Shown: positions 1-5,496 of the stretch, one piece after another
Layout: each line of letters begins with the position of its first letter
How positions within the stretch are numbered: the stretch's first letter is position 1
Source: Actinomycetota bacterium
GTDB lineage: Bacteria > Actinomycetota > Actinomycetes > Mycobacteriales > Mycobacteriaceae
Reading direction: 5' to 3'
DNA length: 5,966 nt
Assembly (NCBI GenBank): GCA_005787665.1
Contig: SYAB01000218.1
Span: 1-5,966, forward strand
Program-made: the position numbers and the translations under genes
Notes under the pieces: model-generated
Database searches by the model: none
The model's input: only the letters and a program-made list of their open reading frames with translations
What the model was told of the DNA's origin: nothing

Positions 1-1
1 C

Positions 2-910
2 AAACCGGCGGAGTGGACGCCGCTGACCAGTATCAGGCTGGGCGAACTGGCGTTGGAATACGGTCTGCCACCGGACCTCTTTAAGGTACTGCCCGGGAAG
101 GGCAGCGTGGTGGGGGAGCGGTTCGTCACCCATCCGGACGTGCGCAAACTGGTGTTCACCGGATCGACCGAGGTGGGTACCCGGGTGATGGCCGGCGCGG
201 CCGCCCGGGTCAAGCGGGTGACTTTGGAGTTGGGCGGCAAGAGCGCCAACATCATTTTCGATGACTGTGACCTGGAACGCGCCGCCGCGACCGCACCGTA
301 CGGAGTGTTCGACAATGCCGGCCAGGACTGCTGTGCCCGCAGTCGGATCTTGGTGCAACGCAGTGTCTTCGACCGGTTCATGGAGCTGCTCGAGCCTGCT
401 GTGAAAGGTGTGGTCGTCGGCGACCCGGCCAGCCGCGAGACCGAGATGGGACCGCTGGTGTCGCGCAGCCACTTCGAGTCGGTGGCCGGTTATGTTCCCG
501 ACGGCGCGCCGGTGGCTTTCCGCGGATCGGTACCCGATGGCCCCGGATACTGGTTCCCCCCAACGGTTCTCACCCCTGAGCGCACCGATCGCACTGCTAC
601 CGAGGAGATCTTCGGACCGGTGGTGGCGGTGCTGCCGTTCGAGGACGAGGCCGATGCCGTCGCGCTGGCCAACGCCACCGATTACGGTCTCTCCGGGTCG
701 ATCTGGACCGACAACCTGTCGCGGGCGTTGCGGGTGTCGCGAGCCGTGGAAGCGGGCAACCTCAGCGTCAATTCGCACTCCTCGGTCCGCTTCACCACCC
801 CCTTCGGCGGCTTCAAACAATCCGGTCTGGGCCGCGAACTGGGACCGGACGCGCCATTGCACTTCACCGAAACCAAGAACGTCTTCATCGCGATCGGAGA
901 AACACCATGA
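2..910 (+). CDS. aldC: Aldehyde dehydrogenase (NAD(P)-dependent, AldC-like), 5' end outside window
   Basis: This is the C-terminal 302 residues of an aldehyde dehydrogenase, an enzyme oxidising an aldehyde to a carboxylic acid with NAD(P)+. The reading frame is open from base 2, and the first residues (KPAEWTPLTS) already match the cofactor-binding part of the family, so the TTG at 53 is not the true start. Visible motifs, numbered in the fragment, are FTGSTEVG near 52-59 (nucleotide loop), ELGGK with the general base Glu76, GQDCC with catalytic Cys110 (codon 329-331), EEIFGPV with Glu202 and Phe204 contacting the cofactor, and PFGGFKQSG near 267-275. The segment after the MGPLVS motif is several residues shorter than in typical 490-residue ALDHs, which fits the shorter (about 455 aa) AldC type I recall from M. 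tuberculosis Rv2858c. The stop overlaps the start of the SDR gene. The family is certain; the substrate is not known from the sequence. Confidence 0.93.
   Translation, partial: KPAEWTPLTSIRLGELALEYGLPPDLFKVLPGKGSVVGERFVTHPDVRKLVFTGSTEVGTRVMAGAAARVKRVTLELGGKSANIIFDDCDLERAAATAPYGVFDNAGQDCCARSRILVQRSVFDRFMELLEPAVKGVVVGDPASRETEMGPLVSRSHFESVAGYVPDGAPVAFRGSVPDGPGYWFPPTVLTPERTDRTATEEIFGPVVAVLPFEDEADAVALANATDYGLSGSIWTDNLSRALRVSRAVEAGNLSVNSHSSVRFTTPFGGFKQSGLGRELGPDAPLHFTETKNVFIAIGETP
896..900 (+). promoter_or_regulatory. Ribosome binding site of the SDR gene
   Basis: GGAGA lies 6 nt before the ATG at 907, inside the last codons of the aldehyde dehydrogenase gene. Together with the ATGA overlap it fixes the SDR start and suggests translational coupling of the two genes. 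Confidence 0.6.
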
Positions 911-1686
911 CCGTCGACCTCACCGCACGCCTGGCCGGGAGGGTGGCTGTGATCACCGGTGCCGCCAGCGGTATCGGCCTCGCTGCGGCCCGGCGGATGC
1001 GTGCCGAGGGTGCCACCATCGTGGTCGGCGATATCGACCCGGCGGCGGGAGAGCCGGTCGCCGCCGAACTCGGCGGAACCTTCGTCGCGGTGGATGTCGC
1101 CGACGAGGCGGCGGTCGACAATCTGTTCGACACTGCCGCGGCGACCCATGGATCGGTCGATATCGCGTTCAACAACGCCGGCATTTCGCCTCCCGACGAC
1201 GATCTGATCGAGACCACTGAGCTGCCGGCCTGGCAGCGGGTGCAGGACGTCAATCTCAAGAGCGTCTATCTGTGCTGCCGGGCGGCCCTGCGGCATATGG
1301 TGCCGGCCGGGCGGGGATCCATCATCAACACCGCCTCGTTCGTCGCGGTGATGGGCTCGGCGACCTCGCAGATCTCCTACACCGCTTCCAAGGGCGGGGT
1401 GCTGGCGATGAGCCGGGAACTCGGTGTGCAGTTCGCCCGGCAGGGTATTCGGGTCAACGCGCTGTGTCCGGGCCCGGTGAACACACCGCTGCTGCAGGAG
1501 CTGTTCGCCAAGGACCCCGAGCGGGCGGCCCGGCGGCTGGTGCACATCCCGCTGGGCCGGTTCGCCGAGGCCGAGGAACTGGCCGCCGCGGTGGCGTTCC
1601 TGGCCAGCGACGACACCTCGTTCATCACCGCGTCCACCTTCCTGGTCGACGGCGGGATCAGCTCGGCCTACGTGACGCCGCTGTAG
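907..1686 (+). CDS. Short-chain dehydrogenase/reductase (classical SDR, Rv2857c-like)
   Basis: This 259-residue protein has the normal length of a classical SDR, a cytosolic NAD(P)-dependent oxidoreductase acting on hydroxyl or carbonyl groups. The Rossmann glycine motif is TGAASGIG (17-24), the NNAG motif is at 89-92, and the catalytic tetrad reads Asn116, Ser144, Tyr158 and Lys162 (YTASK). The CPGPVNTP segment (187-194) is the usual PG motif after strand six. Asp42 at the end of the second strand favours NAD(H) over NADP(H), by family knowledge. The ATG overlaps the ALDH stop as ATGA, so the two are made as one unit. Similar proteins are often labelled 3-oxoacyl-ACP reductase, but here the pairing with an ALDH suggests a catabolic alcohol or amine-derived substrate. 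The family is certain; the reaction is inferred only in general terms. Confidence 0.94.
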   Translation: MTVDLTARLAGRVAVITGAASGIGLAAARRMRAEGATIVVGDIDPAAGEPVAAELGGTFVAVDVADEAAVDNLFDTAAATHGSVDIAFNNAGISPPDDDLIETTELPAWQRVQDVNLKSVYLCCRAALRHMVPAGRGSIINTASFVAVMGSATSQISYTASKGGVLAMSRELGVQFARQGIRVNALCPGPVNTPLLQELFAKDPERAARRLVHIPLGRFAEAEELAAAVAFLASDDTSFITASTFLVDGGISSAYVTPL

Positions 1687-1690
1687 TCCG

Positions 1691-2413
1691 GTGGCCGCCG
1701 ATCCGGATCGCGGTTTCGCCGGCGACGCGCTGCTGCGTCCGGTGCGGCCCGGTAATGCCTTCGAGGACACCGTGGGCCGGCTGCTGGCGACCATCCGGCT
1801 CGGGGTGCTGGGCCCCGGCGACCGGCTGCCCCCCGAGCGCGAGCTCGCCGTCCGGCTCGGGGTCAGCCGGGACACCGTGCGCGAGGCGATCCGGTCGCTG
1901 GCCGACGCCGGCTACCTGGTGGCGCGGCGCGGCCGCTACGGCGGCACGTTCCTGGCCGAGCGGCTGCCGGTGCCCTCCGGCGGCGCGGGCGGGGTGAGCC
2001 GCGCGGAGATCGACGACGTGCTGCGGCTACGGGAGGTCCTGGAGACGGGGGCGGCCAGGATGGCGGCCGGACGGACCCTGAGCGACGCCGACCGGATGGT
2101 CCTGCGTTCGCGTCTGTCGGATGTGTGCCGCGCCGCGCCGCGGGACTACCGGCGGCTGGACTCGCGGCTGCATCTGGCGATCGCCGAGGCGGCCGGTTCC
2201 CCCTCGTTGGTGTCGCTGGTGGCCGACAACCGGATGCGGGTCAACGCGCTACTGGACCGGATTCCGTTGCTGGCCCGCAACATCGGCCATTCCGACCACC
2301 AGCACGAACAGATCGTCGCGGCGATCCTGGCCGGCGACCCCGACCGGGCCGGTTCGGAGATGCTGGCGCACCTGGCAGGCTCCGCCGCGCTGCTGCACGG
2401 CTTCCTGGGCTGA
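1691..2413 (+). CDS. FadR-subfamily GntR transcriptional regulator (wHTH + FCD domain)
   Basis: A 240-residue DNA-binding regulator. Residues about 24-90 form the GntR winged helix, with the hallmark LPPERELAVRLGVSRDTVREA (split as 47-56 and 57-67), followed by a wing rich in Arg and Gly. Residues about 105-235 form the helical FCD effector domain. The metal-ligand pattern of that family is present: Asp157, His161, His205 and His227, so a metal-assisted carboxylate ligand is plausible. The gene begins only 4 nt after the SDR stop. An in-frame TGA at 1673-1675 leaves GTG 1691 as the earliest start, and GTG 1742 (codon 18) remains possible because neither has a visible Shine-Dalgarno. Its position at the end of the ALDH-SDR unit suggests that it controls that unit in response to a pathway compound (inference). 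The gene is markedly more GC-rich than the ALDH gene. Confidence 0.93.
   Translation: MAADPDRGFAGDALLRPVRPGNAFEDTVGRLLATIRLGVLGPGDRLPPERELAVRLGVSRDTVREAIRSLADAGYLVARRGRYGGTFLAERLPVPSGGAGGVSRAEIDDVLRLREVLETGAARMAAGRTLSDADRMVLRSRLSDVCRAAPRDYRRLDSRLHLAIAEAAGSPSLVSLVADNRMRVNALLDRIPLLARNIGHSDHQHEQIVAAILAGDPDRAGSEMLAHLAGSAALLHGFLG
1699..1710. repeat. 12-bp perfect palindrome at the start of the regulator gene
   Basis: CGATCCGGATCG is self-complementary over all 12 bases. It lies in codons 3-7 if the regulator starts at 1691, or in its leader if it starts at 1742. It could be an operator for autoregulation, but it does not resemble the TGGT-N-ACCA type sites known for several FadR-family proteins, and chance occurrence in GC-rich coding DNA is quite possible. 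Confidence 0.25.
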
Positions 2414-2417
2414 GCCC
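2407..2417. repeat. Short inverted repeat over the regulator stop codon, between convergent genes
   Basis: GGGCT-G-AGCCC spans the TGA stop of the regulator (2411-2413) and most of the 8-nt gap before the convergent hydrolase stop. As RNA it could form a 4-bp GGGC/GCCC stem with a 3-nt loop on either strand. No T-tract follows, so its role as a bidirectional terminator is only a weak possibility. Confidence 0.2.
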
Positions 2418-2421
2418 GTCG

Positions 2422-3408
2422 TCAGTCCAGCGACTCCAGCCAGCGATCCAATTCGCGGTAGGCGATCGCGCGGGGGCCCGACAGCGAGAGGAACACGTCG
2501 TGCTTGGCGTCGGGTACCGGGACGATGCTCTGGCGGTTGCCGACGCAGCCCGCCCAGCGGGCGATGTGGGTGACGTCGAGGACGGCGTCCCCGCGCTGCA
2601 TCACCTCGGTTCCGGCGGTCTCGGCGACGCTGTGGTCCGAACGCAGCACCAGATTGGGCACACCGACGTCCAAGCCGCGGTGCAACCGGGCCTGACCGCG
2701 GCGAATGGCGTGAATCCAGCCCGCCGTCACCGGGAAGCCGCCCAGCGGCTTCCAGCGCAGGTCGTAGTCGAACTCCCCGTGGTACTCGCGGTGCAGGGTG
2801 AGTCCGTAGCCGCCGTTGCCCGCGGGGCGCACCACACCGGTCTTGCGCACCTTCGAGGCCGCTCCGATCGCGGTCGAGGTGACCCGGGTACGCAGCATCG
2901 CCGGCCCGTTGAGGTCCAGGAAGGGACTGTTGAGCACCAGTCCGGCCAGCCCCAGCGCGGCGGTCCGGCCGTGTCCGCGCACCCGGTCCAGCCACAGCGA
3001 GACCACCAAGCCGCCGGTGGAGTGGCCGTAGACCAGGATCCGGGCGCCGGGATTCTCGGCGATGACGGTCGCGAGCGCCGACTCGAGTTCGCGGTCGTAG
3101 CGCTCCAGGTCGGTGGTGAAGTGCGGGGTCTGGCCCTCCCGCCAGGATCGCCCGCACTTGTGCAGGTCCACGCCGTAGCAGCGATAACCGCGGTCGCTGA
3201 AGTGCTCGGCGAATTCGGTGTTGAAGAAGTAGTCGGTGAACCCGTGCACGGCAAGCACGGCCCGCGGCGAGGGTTCGGTGCGGGCCGCGCGAACCAGGGT
3301 GCTGAACAACTCGCCTTCGCCGTCGGGATCGGCCCCCAGTGAGCGGGTGCTCTGCTGGTAGCCCGGGATGACGTCGTCAACCCACCCGGTGGTCCGCGCA
3401 GCCGCCAC
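2422..3408 (-). CDS. Alpha/beta hydrolase (monoacylglycerol lipase/Hydrolase_4-like, Rv2854-like)
   Basis: A 328-residue serine hydrolase of the alpha/beta-hydrolase fold, with no signal peptide or membrane segment, so probably cytosolic. VLAVHGFTDY (51-60) supplies the His-Gly oxyanion-hole region. GHSTGG (128-133) is the nucleophile elbow with Ser130. His303 in AKHDVFLS is the catalytic histidine, and Asp274 or Asp278 (RGDAVLDV) is the likely acid. The layout resembles monoacylglycerol lipases and other Hydrolase_4 proteins, but the substrate cannot be read from the sequence; an ester or lipid is the cautious guess. The start is GTG at 3408, supported by the AAGGTGGGG run just upstream. The gene faces opposite to all its neighbours, converging on the regulator and diverging from mqo. 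From memory, M. tuberculosis Rv2854 occupies the same relative position. Confidence 0.9.
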   Translation of the reverse strand: MAAARTTGWVDDVIPGYQQSTRSLGADPDGEGELFSTLVRAARTEPSPRAVLAVHGFTDYFFNTEFAEHFSDRGYRCYGVDLHKCGRSWREGQTPHFTTDLERYDRELESALATVIAENPGARILVYGHSTGGLVVSLWLDRVRGHGRTAALGLAGLVLNSPFLDLNGPAMLRTRVTSTAIGAASKVRKTGVVRPAGNGGYGLTLHREYHGEFDYDLRWKPLGGFPVTAGWIHAIRRGQARLHRGLDVGVPNLVLRSDHSVAETAGTEVMQRGDAVLDVTHIARWAGCVGNRQSIVPVPDAKHDVFLSLSGPRAIAYRELDRWLESLD

Positions 3409-3410
3409 GG

Positions 3411-3419
3411 CCCCACCTT
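3411..3419 (-). promoter_or_regulatory. Ribosome binding site of the hydrolase gene (overlaps a possible -10)
   Basis: On the minus strand AAGGTGGGG lies just before the GTG at 3408 and supports that start. The overlapping hexamer TAAGGT (3420 to 3415) also fits a mycobacterial TANNNT -10 exactly 6 nt before the GTG, so this element may instead drive a leaderless transcript. Confidence 0.5.
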
Positions 3420-3478
3420 AACCAGGCCCGGTCGCGGAATCGGGACGCCTACTCCGGGCGTGCCGGGCCGGGCGCCGG

Positions 3479-3487
3479 GATAATCTA
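3479..3487. promoter_or_regulatory. Candidate -10 region for mqo, possibly shared with the divergent hydrolase
   Basis: GATAATCTA is the clearest AT-rich island in the 133-bp divergent intergenic region. On the plus strand TAATCT (3481-3486) fits TANNNT, giving a predicted start of transcription near 3492 and a leader of about 50 nt for mqo. On the minus strand TAGATT (3487 to 3482) also fits TANNNT and would give a leader of about 65 nt for the hydrolase. No good -35 hexamer is visible for either, which is common for mycobacterial housekeeping promoters. This is a sequence-based guess. Confidence 0.45.
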
Positions 3488-3503
3488 GCGGGACGGCCGC
3501 GAC

Positions 3504-3516
3504 CGGCGAATCGCCG
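3504..3516. repeat. 13-nt inverted repeat in the predicted mqo leader
   Basis: CGGCGA-A-TCGCCG is a perfect 6-bp inverted repeat around one central A. It lies between the proposed -10 and the Shine-Dalgarno of mqo. It could be an operator site just downstream of the transcription start or, with a larger loop, a small hairpin. There is no independent support for function. Confidence 0.25.
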
Positions 3517-3524
3517 TGCGGATC

Positions 3525-3533
3525 AGGGAAGGA
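3525..3533 (+). promoter_or_regulatory. Ribosome binding site of mqo
   Basis: AGGGAAGGA ends 8 nt before the GTG at 3542. It is the strongest Shine-Dalgarno in the window and decides the GTG start, which also leaves a normal short N-terminus before the FAD-binding strand. Confidence 0.7.
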
Positions 3534-3541
3534 CTACACCG

Positions 3542-5044
3542 GTGGCTGACAACACTGTCGCTGAACGGACCGACGTCGTACTCGTCGGCGCGGGAATCAT
3601 GAGCGCCACCCTCGGCGCACTGCTGCGCCTGGTCGAACCGGACTGGTCGATCACCCTGGTCGAGCGTCTCGACGCGGCGGCCGCCGAGAGCAGCGACCCG
3701 TGGAACAACGCCGGCACCGGGCACTCGGCGCTGTGCGAACTGAACTACACCCCGCAGAATCCCGACGGCACGATCGACATCGCCAAGGCGATCAACGTCA
3801 ACGAGCAGTTTCAGGTCACCCGCCAGTTCTGGGCCTACGCCCACGAGAACGGCATCCTGCGCGACGTTCGCAGCTTCCTCAACCCGATCCCGCACGTCAG
3901 CTTCGTCAGCGGCGCGGAGAACGTCGACTACCTACGGCGCCGATACGAGACCCTGGTGCGCAACCCGCTGTTCGCGTCGATGGAGTTCATCGCCGACGAC
4001 GACGAGTTCGCCCGACGGCTTCCGCTGATGGCCGCCGGCCGCGACTTCTCCCAACCGGTGGGGCTGAACTGGACCGAGGCCGGAACCGACGTCGACTTCG
4101 GCTCGCTGTCGCGCCAGTTGCTCGCCTTCGGGGTGGAGCAGGGTATGGACACCATGTTCGGCCATGAGGTCCGCGATCTGCACCAGGAGTCCGACGGCAC
4201 CTGGACGGTGAAGGTGCTCAACCGCCGAACCGGCGAAAAGTCCAAGATCAGAAGCAAATTCGTCTTCGTCGGCGCCGGGGGAGGGGCGCTGCCGCTGCTG
4301 CAGAAGTCCGGGATCAAGGAGGCCAAGGGGTTTGGCGGCTTCCCGGTCAGCGGCGAGTGGCTGCGCACCGATAAGCCCGACCTCGCCGGGGCGCATCACG
4401 CCAAGGTCTACGGACTGCCGCCGTTGGGGGCCCCGCCGATGTCCATGCCGCACCTGGACACCCGGGTGATCAACGGCAAGGACTGGCTGTTGTTCGGTCC
4501 CTTCGCCGGGTGGTCGCCGAAGTTCCTCAAGGCCGGTAAGTTCACCGACCTTCCGCTGTCGGTGAAGCCGAACAACCTGGCCTCGATGATCGGCGTCGGT
4601 CTGACCGAACTGCCGCTGCTGAAATACCTGATCGGTGAGTTGCTGCAGTCCTTCGAGGCCCGCGTCGACACGCTGCGCCAGTTCGCGCCCACCGCGCAGG
4701 GCAAGGACTGGGAGACCGATATCGCCGGCCAACGGGTGCAGGTGATCCGACGCGACGCCAAGAAACTCGGGGTGCTGGAGTTCGGCACCACCGTCCTGGC
4801 AGCGGCCGACGGCTCGATCGCGGGTCTGCTCGGCGCCTCCCCGGGAGCGTCCACCGCGGTGCCGGCGATGCTGGAGGTGATGCAGCGCTGTTTCGACGAC
4901 CGCTATCCGGGCTGGGAACCCAAGCTCAAGGAGATGGTGCCCTCGCTGGGTTCCAAGCTGTCCGACGAGCCGAGGCTGTTCGCCGAGGTGTGGGACCACG
5001 GCACCCGGGTGCTCGGTCTGCACAGCCGCTCTGGAGTGGTGTGA
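3542..5044 (+). CDS. mqo: Malate:quinone oxidoreductase
   Basis: A 500-residue FAD flavoprotein that oxidises L-malate to oxaloacetate and passes electrons to the quinone pool, linking the TCA cycle to respiration. It is a peripheral protein on the inner face of the membrane; no transmembrane segment is seen, as expected. The N-terminal dinucleotide fold reads [13 protein letters not shown] (13-25), with an acidic strand end VERLD (40-44). The family-specific block [20 protein letters not shown] follows at 52-71. Further Mqo signatures are [19 protein letters not shown] (240-258), [12 protein letters not shown] (262-273) and the C-terminal FAD block [14 protein letters not shown] (431-444). 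The length is close to the roughly 490-500 residues usual for the family. The last codons overlap the start of the GNAT gene. Identity is very secure; it corresponds to Rv2852c in the recalled M. tuberculosis order. Confidence 0.97.
   Translation: MADNTVAERTDVVLVGAGIMSATLGALLRLVEPDWSITLVERLDAAAAESSDPWNNAGTGHSALCELNYTPQNPDGTIDIAKAINVNEQFQVTRQFWAYAHENGILRDVRSFLNPIPHVSFVSGAENVDYLRRRYETLVRNPLFASMEFIADDDEFARRLPLMAAGRDFSQPVGLNWTEAGTDVDFGSLSRQLLAFGVEQGMDTMFGHEVRDLHQESDGTWTVKVLNRRTGEKSKIRSKFVFVGAGGGALPLLQKSGIKEAKGFGGFPVSGEWLRTDKPDLAGAHHAKVYGLPPLGAPPMSMPHLDTRVINGKDWLLFGPFAGWSPKFLKAGKFTDLPLSVKPNNLASMIGVGLTELPLLKYLIGELLQSFEARVDTLRQFAPTAQGKDWETDIAGQRVQVIRRDAKKLGVLEFGTTVLAAADGSIAGLLGASPGASTAVPAMLEVMQRCFDDRYPGWEPKLKEMVPSLGSKLSDEPRLFAEVWDHGTRVLGLHSRSGVV
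5033..5036 (+). promoter_or_regulatory. Weak ribosome binding site of the ElaA-like gene
   Basis: GGAG lies 4 nt before the GTG at 5041, a shorter spacing than ideal. Translation of the GNAT gene is therefore likely to rely partly on ribosomes finishing mqo at the overlapping TGA. Confidence 0.4.
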
Positions 5045-5496
5045 CGCCTGCACTGCGGCGGAGTTGGGGAAAGGATCTGGATGCCGCGACGCTCTACGAG
5101 CTGCTGCGTCTGCGGGTGGAGGTCTTCGTGGTCGAGCAATCCTGCCCGTATCCCGAACTCGACGGTGCCGACCTGCGCGCACAGACCCGGCACTTCTGGC
5201 TGGAAGGTGCCGACCGCGAGGCCCTCGCGACGTTACGCCTCATGGAGGAGAACCCACAGGGCCGCACCGTCTTTCGCATCGGCCGGGTATGCACTCGGGC
5301 CGGCGAACGCGGCCGCGGCCATGCCGCCCGTCTGATGGAGGCCGCCCTCGCTGACGTCGGGGAGTACCCGTGCCGGATCAGCGCGCAGACCTACCTCGTC
5401 GACATGTATGCCCGGCACGGATTCGTCGCCGACGGTCAGGAGTACAGCGAGGACGGCATCCCCCACACCCCGATGCTGCGGGCGGCGCGCTCGTGA
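5041..5496 (+). CDS. GNAT-family N-acetyltransferase, ElaA type (Rv2851c-like)
   Basis: A 151-residue single-domain acetyltransferase of the GNAT superfamily, matching the ElaA family in length (E. coli ElaA is about 153 residues). The ElaA N-terminal signature [16 protein letters not shown] (18-33) and [11 protein letters not shown] (35-45) is clear. The acetyl-CoA pyrophosphate-binding loop is Arg90-Gly-Arg-Gly-His-Ala95, fitting the R-x-x-G-x-A rule. The C-terminal block [20 protein letters not shown] (123-142) is also typical. Acetyl-CoA as donor is safe by family knowledge; the acceptor is unknown. The frame can be extended to a GTG at 4990, but the extra residues are unlike ElaA, so GTG 5041, overlapping the mqo stop as GTGA, is preferred. 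The gene ends in another GTGA overlap with the chelatase gene, so it sits in the middle of a coupled three-gene unit. Confidence 0.92.
   Translation: MTPALRRSWGKDLDAATLYELLRLRVEVFVVEQSCPYPELDGADLRAQTRHFWLEGADREALATLRLMEENPQGRTVFRIGRVCTRAGERGRGHAARLMEAALADVGEYPCRISAQTYLVDMYARHGFVADGQEYSEDGIPHTPMLRAARS

Noticed and set aside
53..55. TTG at 53 as the start of the aldehyde dehydrogenase
   Set aside because: The same frame is open back to base 2 and encodes family-conserved residues before it, so the gene begins upstream of the window.
682..1875. Long open frame on the minus strand (397 codons) opposite the ALDH end, SDR and regulator start
   Set aside because: It crosses three well-supported genes, its translation is low-complexity Arg/Gly/Pro/Ser-rich with no recognisable motif, and such open antisense frames are expected in very GC-rich coding DNA.
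2407..2417. GGGCT-G-AGCCC as a firm intrinsic terminator
   Set aside because: The stem is only about 4 bp with a 3-nt loop and there is no T-tract on either strand; it is kept only as a weak inverted repeat.
2125..3342. Open plus-strand frame of 405 codons across the regulator end and opposite the hydrolase
   Set aside because: It is out of phase with the regulator and antisense to a hydrolase with an intact catalytic motif; the translation has no recognisable domain.
4990..5040. Upstream extension of the GNAT gene to a GTG at 4990
   Set aside because: The extra 17 residues do not look like the ElaA N-terminus and would overlap mqo more deeply; GTG 5041 with the GTGA overlap gives the normal family length.
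3932..5182. Open minus-strand frame of 416 codons opposite mqo
   Set aside because: mqo on the other strand is unmistakable, and the antisense product is Arg/His/Gln-rich with no family features. It is a codon-bias shadow.
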